This document shows positions 1-6,349 of a stretch of 9,305 bases of DNA, one piece after another. Made by a program: the position numbers and the translations under genes. Every line of letters begins with the position of its first letter. The stretch's first letter is position 1. The stretch spans positions 1-9,305 of the forward strand of contig CAKTGS010000079.1 of NCBI GenBank assembly GCA_934561485.1. The letters run 5' to 3'. The notes beneath the pieces are model-generated. The model saw only the letters and a program-made list of their open reading frames with translations. It was not told the origin of the DNA and did not search any database. This DNA is from an uncultured Faecalibacterium sp. GTDB taxonomy: Bacteria; Bacillota; Clostridia; Oscillospirales; Ruminococcaceae.

Positions 1-1323
1 TTCTGCCAGGCAGGCATGATGATCGGCGGCATGGCCTCCGGCTGCCCGCTGAACAACCTGATCCCGGAGTGGAACGACCTGGTGTATCAAGGCAAGTGGG
101 AACTGGCGCTCCATCGCCTGATGGTGACCAACCGTTTCCCGGAATTTACCAGCCGGGTGTGCCCCGCCCTGTGCGAGGCCGCCTGTACCTGCGGCGATGT
201 GACCGGCAGCAGCGTGACCGTGCGCGAGAACGAGCACGCCATTATTGAAACGGCCTACGCCAAGGGTTGGCTCCATGCAGCACCTCCTCCGGCACGCACC
301 GGCAAGAGCGTGGCTGTGGTGGGCAGCGGCCCATCCGGCCTTTCGGTGGCCGAGTACCTGAACAAGCGCGGCCACGCCGTGACCGTGTTTGAGCGGGCAG
401 ACCGCGTGGGCGGCCTGCTGATGTACGGCATTCCCAACATGAAGCTGGACAAATCGGTGATTGAGCGCCGCATCCGGATCATGCAGGACGAGGGCGTGGA
501 GTTCCGCACCAACATGGACGTAGGCGGGGCTGTGGCCGCCGAAGAGCTGCTGAACAGCTTTGACGCCGTGGTGCTGTGCTGCGGTGCCAAGCAGGCCCGT
601 GACCTGAACGTGCCGGGCCGCGATGCCAACGGCGTGCATTTTGCAGTGGATTACCTGACCAGCGTGACCAGGAGCCTGCTGGACAGCCAGTTTGCAGATG
701 GCAAAGCCATTGACGCCAAGGGCAAGAACGTGCTGGTCATCGGCGGCGGCGACACCGGCAACGACTGCCAGGGCACTGCTCTGCGCCAGGGCTGCACTGA
801 CCTGGTGGCTCTGGAAATGATGCCCCAGCCGCCCAAAGAGCGCGCCGCTTCCAACCCCTGGCCGGAGTGGCCCCGGGTACTCAAGGTGGACTACGGCCAG
901 ACCGAGTGCCTTGCCAAGTTCGGCAAGGACCCGCGCGTGTATCAGACCACCGTCAAGGAGTTTTTGAAGGACGAGGCCGGCAACCTGACCGGTGCCGTCA
1001 TCAGCTACCTGAAGCCGGAACGCAACCCCGAAACCGGCCGCACCAGCATGGTGCCCACAGGGGAAGAATTCACTTACAACTGCCAGCTGGCGTTCATCGC
1101 CGCCGGTTTTGTTGGCTGCGAAAGCTATGTGGCCGATGCCTTTGGCGTGGAGCGTACCCCCCGCGGCAATGTGGCCGACCACAGCTTTAAGACCAACGTA
1201 GAAAAAGTGTTCGTCTGCGGCGATATGCGCCGCGGTCAGAGCCTGGTGGTCTGGGGCCTGCGCGAAGGCCGCGACTGCGCTGCCGAGGTAGACCGCTATC
1301 TGATGGGTTACACCAACCTGTAA
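1..1323 (+). CDS. gltD: Glutamate synthase (NADPH) small subunit, GltD, 5'-truncated
   Basis: GltD oxidises NADPH through FAD and passes electrons via iron-sulfur clusters to the large subunit, which makes glutamate from glutamine and 2-oxoglutarate in the cytoplasm. The reading frame is open from base 1 (F-C-Q-A-G), so the ATG at 16 is internal; 440 residues are visible and roughly 40-50 N-terminal ones, by comparison with the family, lie outside. Visible in order are the iron-sulfur domain with Cys in FC (codon 2), GCPLNN and VCPALCEAACTC (codons 54-64), the FAD-binding GSGPSG (codons 108-113), the NADPH-binding GGGDTG (codons 248-253), and the C-terminal GDMRRGQSLVVWGLREGR, diagnostic of GltD and its relatives. 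FCQ and GCPLNN are separated by a Met/Gly-rich spacer (AGMMIGGMAS), longer than in the E. coli-type protein as I recall it. The large-subunit gene is not in the window and may lie upstream. Other homologues of this fold (NfnB/SudA-type) are less likely given the NNLIPEWNDLVY segment. Confidence 0.93.
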   Translation, partial: FCQAGMMIGGMASGCPLNNLIPEWNDLVYQGKWELALHRLMVTNRFPEFTSRVCPALCEAACTCGDVTGSSVTVRENEHAIIETAYAKGWLHAAPPPARTGKSVAVVGSGPSGLSVAEYLNKRGHAVTVFERADRVGGLLMYGIPNMKLDKSVIERRIRIMQDEGVEFRTNMDVGGAVAAEELLNSFDAVVLCCGAKQARDLNVPGRDANGVHFAVDYLTSVTRSLLDSQFADGKAIDAKGKNVLVIGGGDTGNDCQGTALRQGCTDLVALEMMPQPPKERAASNPWPEWPRVLKVDYGQTECLAKFGKDPRVYQTTVKEFLKDEAGNLTGAVISYLKPERNPETGRTSMVPTGEEFTYNCQLAFIAAGFVGCESYVADAFGVERTPRGNVADHSFKTNVEKVFVCGDMRRGQSLVVWGLREGRDCAAEVDRYLMGYTNL

Positions 1324-1374
1324 GCGGTTCTCCCTGGCGCATTTCAACAAGCCATTCTCTTTCCTATCCTAAAC

Positions 1375-1420
1375 AAGCAGAAGCGGGAACCCGTAACAAG
1401 GTTCCCGCTTCTGCTTTTGT
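1375..1420 (+). terminator. Intrinsic terminator of gltD, probably bidirectional
   Basis: A perfect 17-bp inverted repeat (left arm 1375-1391, right arm 1400-1416, 8-nt loop CGTAACAA) is followed on the plus strand by TTTTGTT. It lies 51 nt after the gltD stop. Read on the minus strand, the same stem is followed by TGTTTAGG, a poorer T-tract, so it may also stop transcription from the convergent pseudokinase gene. Confidence 0.9.
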
Positions 1421-1429
1421 TATATTGGT

Positions 1430-1515
1430 TACAGCCCTCTCCGCTGCGGCTTGTGCCGTGCCAGCTTCCCCGAGGGGGGAGCGGCTGCGAATTTGTAAGC
1501 AGACTGAGAGAGTTC
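1430..1515. repeat. Palindromic interspersed repeat-like element
   Basis: This stretch is built of nested inverted repeats. There is a GC-rich hairpin at 1464-1482 (GCTTCCCC-GAG-GGGGGAGC, 8 bp with one wobble pair), a small hairpin CGGC-TTGT-GCCG at 1447-1458, and CCCTCTCC at 1435-1442 facing GAGAGAG at 1506-1512 as an outer stem. The order of modules (CCCTCTCCGCTGCGGC, GCCGTGCCAGC, then CCCC/GGGG, then GAGAG) matches from memory a repeat frequent between genes in Faecalibacterium-like genomes; that likeness was not checked. It lies between two convergent genes, and its right edge contains the stop codon of the pseudokinase gene. It encodes no protein. It may be a small non-autonomous element or simply an RNA-folding intergenic sequence. 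Confidence 0.6.
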
Positions 1516-3229
1516 AATCTGTATCCGTCTCCGGTGCGGTGGGATCCTCACCCGCAGCAGGCGTTTCCGGTTCCGTGGTGGGTTCCGTAGCAGCAGGCTC
1601 TTCCGGCGTAGTGGTGATCTGCACACTGGGGTCCGCCGCAATATACACGGTGATCACACTGCCCACTTCCACCTGGGTGCCGGCATCCTCGCTGGTGGAC
1701 ACCACACACCCGGCGGCATAGGAACCATCGTTCACCACCATAAAGCAGCTGGCGATCAGTCCCCGGGCCTGCAGCTCACTCACCGCTGCATCCTGCGTAA
1801 AACCGATCACATTGGGCATCTCGGTGCGCTGGGGGCCTTTGCTCACCACCAGGCGGATGGTCTCCCCCGCCTTGAGCACGGTATCTGCAGCAGGCTCCTG
1901 CTGCATGATCTGCCCGGCCGGCACGGTATCGCTGTATTCCTCTGTCACATAGAACAGGTACATGCCGGTGTACTCCCGGTTGTTCTGCACCTGTGCATAC
2001 TCCATCCCCAAAAAGCTGGGCACAAGGTTCTGCGGTTCCAGCACCTCGCTGCTGGCCGGTTCCGACTCCGGCTGCTGGGCCGGACTGCTTTGGTGGCTGC
2101 TCAGCACACTCCACAGCGTGAGCAGGATCAGAACCATCAACAAGATCAGAATGCCCGCCAGCAGCGCTTTCAGGCTGAGCAGATGCGTTTTCTGCTCCTG
2201 CAGGTCCTGCGTGCCTTCCGCCCGCCGCACAGGGGTTTCCGGCTTCATGGTGCGGGTCAGCTCTGCTGTATATTCTTTGGAAGAGAGTGCCTGATACAGC
2301 TGCGGCACGGTCTGGATGCGCTCCATGGGTTTGAGCCGCAGGCCCAGCTGCAGCACCTCGGACACATACCCCGGCACTGCGGCATTCACCGTTCGTGCCC
2401 GGGGGTTGGAGTCCGACACCATGCGCTGGGCTGCCGGTACCGGTGCCTGCCCACACACCATGCGGTAGAACACTGCAGCCAGGCTGTATTCGTCCGTGTA
2501 GCGGCCCTCAAACTCGGCGGTGGAATACTGTTCCGGGGCAGAATAGCCCTCGTACAGCTGCTCGTGCAGGCCGCTGCCGGCGGTGCGCAGGCCCACGGTG
2601 GCGTAACCCGCCAGACGGCACCGGCCATCCGCCATCACGCGGATGTTCTCCGGGCAGATGCCCCGGTGCACCAGGCCGATCTTGTGCATGGACGCTACGC
2701 CCTCAAACACCGGCTGCAGCATGGCGCAGGCATCGGCAGGGCGAATCGGGCCGGATGCTTTTTCCAGCCACTGATCCAGCGGGGTGCCGCCCAGGTTCTC
2801 CAGCACCGCATAAACGGTGTTGTTGGCTTCCACTACATCCAGCACGGCTTCCAGCCCGGTGGCGGGGGTAATGCGCTGGATGGAGCGGTAGAGGTCCGCA
2901 AAATCCATGCGGGTGGTCTTGAACAGCACCTCGCTGCCCTGTTTGGGCCGCAGGGCACAGTCCGCCCCCCGCTCGGCGGAAAGGGTCACCGGCAGATATT
3001 CCTTGATGTTCACCCGGAATTGCCCCAGATTCTCCACGCCCCGGTACAAAATGCCCTCGCCGTCAATGCTCAGCATCTCTCCCACCGTATAGCGCCCGGC
3101 CAGCAGCGTGCCCACCGGCAGGCTGCCCGAGGGGTTGCGCCCGGCAAACAGCTTGCCGCAGTGCGGGCAGCTGTCTGCTGCTGCGGGCAGCTGCCCCATG
3201 CAGTACGGACACAGGCGTTTTTGCTCCAT
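1514..3229 (-). CDS. Zinc-ribbon, PASTA-domain membrane pseudokinase
   Basis: The 571-residue protein resembles Ser/Thr kinases fused to PASTA domains. Residues 7-24 form a zinc ribbon (CPYC and CPHC). The kinase fold spans about 46-320. It keeps the ATP-site lysine (VNIKEYLP, K76), the catalytic-loop Asn (PEN, N195), the APE motif (231-233) and D246 of helix F. The catalytic HRD is HRG (188-190), DFG is GYA (208-210), and the glycine loop reads SIDGEG, so phosphotransfer is very unlikely. One membrane helix lies at about 353-376, then PASTA domains at about 401-466 and 467-533, then an acidic Thr/Pro/Glu tail (534-571). Family knowledge puts the kinase fold and ribbon inside the cell, and PASTA outside, binding cell-wall fragments. 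A signalling or scaffold role is inferred. I chose the ATG at 3229 because it has a good ribosome site and follows a promoter; a frame open to 3340 would begin upstream of that promoter. The gene appears to be transcribed alone. Confidence 0.85.
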   Translation of the reverse strand: MEQKRLCPYCMGQLPAAADSCPHCGKLFAGRNPSGSLPVGTLLAGRYTVGEMLSIDGEGILYRGVENLGQFRVNIKEYLPVTLSAERGADCALRPKQGSEVLFKTTRMDFADLYRSIQRITPATGLEAVLDVVEANNTVYAVLENLGGTPLDQWLEKASGPIRPADACAMLQPVFEGVASMHKIGLVHRGICPENIRVMADGRCRLAGYATVGLRTAGSGLHEQLYEGYSAPEQYSTAEFEGRYTDEYSLAAVFYRMVCGQAPVPAAQRMVSDSNPRARTVNAAVPGYVSEVLQLGLRLKPMERIQTVPQLYQALSSKEYTAELTRTMKPETPVRRAEGTQDLQEQKTHLLSLKALLAGILILLMVLILLTLWSVLSSHQSSPAQQPESEPASSEVLEPQNLVPSFLGMEYAQVQNNREYTGMYLFYVTEEYSDTVPAGQIMQQEPAADTVLKAGETIRLVVSKGPQRTEMPNVIGFTQDAAVSELQARGLIASCFMVVNDGSYAAGCVVSTSEDAGTQVEVGSVITVYIAADPSVQITTTPEEPAATEPTTEPETPAAGEDPTAPETDTD

Positions 3230-3235
3230 TCTTCT

Positions 3236-3242
3236 CTCCCCT
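3236..3242 (-). promoter_or_regulatory. Ribosome binding site of the pseudokinase gene
   Basis: On the minus strand AGGGGAG sits 6 nt before the ATG at 3229. The in-frame ATG at 3340 has no comparable site, so this motif supports the shorter protein starting M-E-Q-K-R-L-C. Confidence 0.7.
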
Positions 3243-3263
3243 TTTGTGCATTGGTTATTTTTT

Positions 3264-3292
3264 ATTGTATCATAGCCTTTTGCGGTACGCAA
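3264..3292 (-). promoter_or_regulatory. Promoter of the pseudokinase gene (sigma-A type, extended -10)
   Basis: Minus strand: a -35-like TTGCGT (3287-3292), a 17-nt spacer and a -10 TACAAT (3264-3269), with TG one base upstream of the -10 (TGATACAAT, an extended -10). The weak -35 is offset by the extended -10. The predicted transcript starts near 3257, giving a leader of about 28 nt. It lies downstream of the opp terminator, consistent with an independent transcript. Confidence 0.6.
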
Positions 3293-3343
3293 GCCATCTG
3301 AATTTAATCCGGGCAGAAAACCCTTTATAGGCTTTCCCACGAC

Positions 3344-3385
3344 AAAAAAGCACCCCGCCAGCCGTTTCCGGTCAGCGGGGCGCTT
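3344..3385 (-). terminator. Intrinsic terminator after oppA
   Basis: On the minus strand AGCGCCCCGCTGACC and GGCTGGCGGGGTGCT form a stem of about 15 bp (three G-T wobbles, one mismatch) with a GGAAAC loop, followed by a run of six T. It lies 44 nt beyond the oppA stop and marks the end of the opp transcript, isolating it from the pseudokinase gene. Confidence 0.88.
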
Positions 3386-3428
3386 ATCATTTACGGTTCA
3401 GCTCATGCTGCACAGCACTGGGAGAAGA

Positions 3429-5123
3429 TCACTCCTCAATGTAGCCGTACTGCAGGTACCAGTAGCCGTAGGGGCTGTGCCAGGTGCCCTTCAGAGAAGG
3501 AGTCTGCAGCCAGAAGTCGTTGTAGTAAGCAACGGGGATGCAGCCCATATCCTCCATCAGGATATCCTCGGCGTTGTGCAGCTGCTTGAAGTGCTCGGAA
3601 GCATCTGCAACCTTGGAAGCCTCAATGGCAGCATCAAAATCAGCGTTGGAGTACTTGCCATCGTTGTTGCCGTTATCGGTGCAGAACAGCTCGACCATGT
3701 TGGAAGGATCGTTGTAGTCCATGACCCAGCCGTTACGGGCAACATCGTACTCGCCAGCACGACGAGCGGGAGTGAAGGAAGACCACTCCATCTTGTTGAT
3801 GGTCAGGGTGATGCCCAGATCGCCCCAAGCCTGCTGCAGGTACTCAGCCAGAGGCACATGGTAACCGGAATCGTTGGTGCTGTACTCGATGGTGGGGTAG
3901 CCCTCGCCATTGGGGTAGCCAGCCTCTTCCAGCAGCTTCTTGGCCTCTTCCAGGTTTGCATCGTAGTCGTCTGCAATGTAGGGAGAGCCGCCGTTGGCGT
4001 TGTCGTAGAAGTAGCCGTTCTCGTCCACGATGCCAGGGCCAACCAGGTTGGAAGCAGCAGAGTAGGTGCCCTGCATGATGGTGTTGGCAACATAGTCACG
4101 GTCAATGGCCAGAGCCAGAGCCTTACGGACCTTAGCATCCTTGAAGGGATCGCGGGTCAGGTTCAGGCTGATGTAGTAGGTGCCCAGGATGGTGTCAACA
4201 TAGAAGTCGCCGCCATCCTCTGCCTTGGTCAGGCTGGGGATCTCATCGGTGGGCACGTCCTTGATCAGGACAGCCTCACCGCTGTTGTAAGCAGCATACG
4301 CAGCAGAGGAATCCTCCAGCAGCAGCAGGGTGATGCTGTCGGAAACGATCTTGGAGTTATCCCAGCCGCCAACGTAGTTGGGGTTCTTGGACAGCACGAT
4401 ACGCTCGGACGGAGTCCAGTCGGTGATCATGTAGGGGCCGTTGGACACGAAGGTGTCGGCGGAGGTGCACCATGCATCGCCGTTGGCCTCAACGGTAGCC
4501 TGCTGCACAGGGCTCATAGCTGCGAATGCGGCCATCTTGTCGAAGTAGGAGCAGGGATAAGCCAGAACGATGGTCAGGGTCTTGCCGTCATCGCTTGCCT
4601 TGACGTTCAGAGCATCGGTATCACCGGCCTGTGCTGCGTCAAAACCATCGATCATGCCCAGGCAGGTTGCTGCGTAGGGAGCAGCGGTATCGGGGTTGGC
4701 CATACGCTTGAAGCTGTACTCGAAGTCCTTAGCGGTCAGATCGGTGCCATCGCTCCACTTCAGACCGTCACGCATGGTGAAGGTCCAGGTCAGGCCGTCC
4801 TCGCTGGCTTCCCAGCTCTCAGCCTGGCCGCCGATGACCTCGTTGTTTTCGTTGATCAGCAGCAGGGGCTCGAAGATGGTGATGATGGTGTTAGAGGCAT
4901 CAATCGCGCTGTTCAGAGCCGGATCCAGGGTCTCGGGGTTGGGACCATACTGGACGGTGAAGCCAGCGGTGTTGACACTGCCGGTAGAAGAACCAGCAGC
5001 AGAAGAAGCAGAACCGGAGGTTGCGGTAGAACCGGACTTGCTGCCGCCGCAGGCTGCCAGGCCCAGAGCAGCGGCGCTGACACCAGCGACCTTCAGGAAA
5101 TTACGACGAGAAATGCGTTTCAT
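3429..5123 (-). CDS. oppA: Peptide ABC transporter substrate-binding lipoprotein (OppA/DppA-like, SBP family 5)
   Basis: The 564-residue surface protein captures oligopeptides or dipeptides and delivers them to OppBC. The N-terminus carries a twin-arginine-type motif SRRNFLK (residues 5-11), a hydrophobic stretch, and a lipobox LAAC with the lipidated Cys at 25. A flexible Ser/Gly/Ala linker (26-53) follows. The family-5 binding fold begins at FTVQYGPNPETLDPAL and includes the family signature region AESWEASEDG...LKWSDGTDLTAKDF (101-134) and the later VRKALALAIDRDY segment. The length is typical of this family. The ATG at 5123 is chosen because GGGAAGGA ends 7 nt upstream, the Tat/lipobox signal begins there, and longer in-frame starts would lie upstream of the promoter. 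It is last in the opp cluster, 230 nt after oppF, with its own promoter and a terminator behind it, suggesting higher expression than the permease. Exact ligands (oligopeptide, dipeptide, or a non-peptide such as nickel chelate) cannot be read from sequence. Confidence 0.92.
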   Translation of the reverse strand: MKRISRRNFLKVAGVSAAALGLAACGGSKSGSTATSGSASSAAGSSTGSVNTAGFTVQYGPNPETLDPALNSAIDASNTIITIFEPLLLINENNEVIGGQAESWEASEDGLTWTFTMRDGLKWSDGTDLTAKDFEYSFKRMANPDTAAPYAATCLGMIDGFDAAQAGDTDALNVKASDDGKTLTIVLAYPCSYFDKMAAFAAMSPVQQATVEANGDAWCTSADTFVSNGPYMITDWTPSERIVLSKNPNYVGGWDNSKIVSDSITLLLLEDSSAAYAAYNSGEAVLIKDVPTDEIPSLTKAEDGGDFYVDTILGTYYISLNLTRDPFKDAKVRKALALAIDRDYVANTIMQGTYSAASNLVGPGIVDENGYFYDNANGGSPYIADDYDANLEEAKKLLEEAGYPNGEGYPTIEYSTNDSGYHVPLAEYLQQAWGDLGITLTINKMEWSSFTPARRAGEYDVARNGWVMDYNDPSNMVELFCTDNGNNDGKYSNADFDAAIEASKVADASEHFKQLHNAEDILMEDMGCIPVAYYNDFWLQTPSLKGTWHSPYGYWYLQYGYIEE

Positions 5124-5218
5124 AATAAATTCCTTCCCTTGTATCAAATTTTGAGTGTGCCAGGTAAACCCAGCCGCCTCTATATTCGATCCGGAGCACG
5201 GTCTGCCAAAACAGCCTG

Positions 5219-5230
5219 TCCTCCGGAGGA
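5219..5230 (-). promoter_or_regulatory. Perfect palindrome at the 5' end of the oppA leader
   Basis: TCCTCCGGAGGA is a 12-bp perfect palindrome a few bases after the predicted oppA start of transcription (near 5232). TCCGGAG recurs at 5190-5196 in the same roughly 109-nt leader, so the two copies could pair alternatively. It could protect the mRNA 5' end, bind a dimeric regulator, or be chance. No start codon is properly placed after its GGAGG, so a leader peptide is not supported. Confidence 0.35.
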
Positions 5231-5238
5231 ACACGAAT

Positions 5239-5267
5239 AGTATAATGCGTTCTCGCACCGGTTACAA
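5239..5267 (-). promoter_or_regulatory. Promoter of oppA (sigma-A type)
   Basis: Minus strand: -35 TTGTAA (5262-5267), a 17-nt spacer and -10 TATACT (5239-5244), matching the consensus at 4/6 and 5/6 positions with ideal spacing. The predicted start is near 5232, giving a leader of about 109 nt. No convincing terminator lies between oppF and this point, so oppA may be read both from the operon and from this promoter. Confidence 0.7.
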
Positions 5268-5300
5268 GCCCCAAAAGGCGTCTGTAACCATTTCGTTACA
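5260..5300 (-). promoter_or_regulatory. Operator-like inverted repeats (TGTAAC/GTTACA) at the oppA promoter
   Basis: In plus-strand reading there are three hexamers in alternating orientation: GGTTACA (5260-5266), TGTAACC (5283-5289) and GTTACA (5295-5300). The last two form TGTAAC-N6-GTTACA, a typical size for a dimeric repressor or activator site, just upstream of the -35. The first overlaps the -35 box and pairs with the second as a 7-bp inverted repeat with a 16-nt spacer. A regulator here could block or recruit polymerase. The protein that binds is unknown. Confidence 0.5.
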
Positions 5301-5353
5301 ATATTTCAGCTGGAAGATGAGATGTGTTCATCTTTCATGAGACTGAAGTGTTC

Positions 5354-6349
5354 TTACTTCACCCTGTCCAGATGGTGGCAGGCTGCCCAGTGGCCGGAGG
5401 TGACCTCCTTAAACTCAGGCACCTCCGCTGCGCACCGCTCATCCGCATAGGGGCAGCGGGTGCGGAAACGGCAGCCGGACGGCGGGTTCAGGGGGCTGGG
5501 CACATCACCCTGCAGGACAATACGCTTGGACTGACGAGCCGTGATGGGGTCCGCCACCGGAATGGCAGAGATCAGGCTGCGGGTGTAGGGGTGGATGCTG
5601 TGGGCGATCAGCTCAAAGCTGTCGGCCAGCTCCACCAGCTTGCCCAGGTACATGACACCGATGCGGTTGGAGATGTGCTTCACCACGCTCAGGTCATGGG
5701 CAATGAACAGGTAGGTCAGGCCCATTTCCTGCTGCAGATCCTCAAACATATTGACGACCTGTGCCTGAATGGACACGTCCAGTGCGGAGACCGGCTCGTC
5801 ACACACGATGAACTCGGGGTTCACGGCCAGAGCACGGGCAATGCCCACGCGCTGACGCTGGCCGCCGGAGAACTCGTGGCAATAGCGGTTTGCGTGCTCG
5901 CTGTTCAGGCCCACGCGCTCCAGCAGGGCGATGATCTTATCGTGGCGGTCCTTTTCGTTTTCGGCCAGGTGATGGATGTCAATGCCCTCGCCCACGATGT
6001 CACCGATGGTCATGCGGGGGTCCAGGCTTGCATACGGGTCCTGGAACACGATCTGCATCCGGCGGCGGTAAGGCAGCATATCCACTGCGATCTTGTTGTC
6101 CTTATCAAACAGCAGATTGCCGTCATAGTAGATCTTGCCGCCGGTGGGCTCGTACAGGCGCAGCAGGGTGCGTCCGGTGGTGGTTTTGCCGCAGCCGGAC
6201 TCGCCCACCAGGCCCAGGGTCTCACCCTTGCGGATGGCAAAGCTCACATCGTCCACAGCCTGGACATACTTGCGGTTCTTGCCCATGCCGCCGGCGGGGA
6301 AATACTGCTGCAGGTGCTGGACTTCAACCAGCGTTTTCTGTTCACTCAT
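5354..6349 (-). CDS. oppF: Peptide ABC transporter ATP-binding protein OppF
   Basis: One of the two cytoplasmic ATPases that power the importer. All nucleotide-binding motifs are intact in 331 residues: Walker A GESGCGKT (49-56), Q-loop Q103 in VFQDP, signature FSGGQRQR (160-167), Walker B with catalytic Glu FIVCDEP (180-186), D-loop SALD and switch His218. The C-terminal oligopeptide/dipeptide-transporter extension carries four Cys at 293, 299, 306 and 324 (CX5CX6CX17C), a pattern associated in this family with an iron-sulfur cluster. The start overlaps the oppD stop by 4 nt (ATGA, 6346-6349), implying translational coupling; a GGGGA-type ribosome site lies within the end of oppD. The signature SGGQRQR, the start YFPAGG and last place among the ATPases favour OppF over OppD. 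Confidence 0.95.
   Translation of the reverse strand: MSEQKTLVEVQHLQQYFPAGGMGKNRKYVQAVDDVSFAIRKGETLGLVGESGCGKTTTGRTLLRLYEPTGGKIYYDGNLLFDKDNKIAVDMLPYRRRMQIVFQDPYASLDPRMTIGDIVGEGIDIHHLAENEKDRHDKIIALLERVGLNSEHANRYCHEFSGGQRQRVGIARALAVNPEFIVCDEPVSALDVSIQAQVVNMFEDLQQEMGLTYLFIAHDLSVVKHISNRIGVMYLGKLVELADSFELIAHSIHPYTRSLISAIPVADPITARQSKRIVLQGDVPSPLNPPSGCRFRTRCPYADERCAAEVPEFKEVTSGHWAACHHLDRVK

Noticed and set aside
2607..2670. Reading the HRG and GYA changes as sequencing errors
   Set aside because: Several independent kinase motifs are altered together while the frame stays open, which single errors would not explain. Orthologues are still needed to settle it.
2090..3301. A 403-codon plus-strand frame opposite the pseudokinase gene
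   Set aside because: The minus strand gives clear zinc-ribbon, kinase-fold, membrane and PASTA segments; the plus frame gives only His/Gln/Gly-rich sequence.
3230..3340. A start of the pseudokinase 37 codons upstream (ATG at 3340)
   Set aside because: The extra codons span the promoter and have no ribosome site; the start at 3229 has AGGGGAG at proper spacing.
3405..5240. A 611-codon open frame on the plus strand covering all of oppA
   Set aside because: It is the antisense of oppA. The opposite strand encodes a full substrate-binding protein with signal peptide, and the plus frame is low-complexity (Val/Gly/Ala/Gln-rich) with no recognisable domain. Biased codon use in oppA leaves the antisense frame open.
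5124..5258. A start of oppA 45 codons further upstream (GTG at 5258)
   Set aside because: It would lie upstream of the predicted -10 box and put 45 unrelated residues before the Tat/lipoprotein signal.
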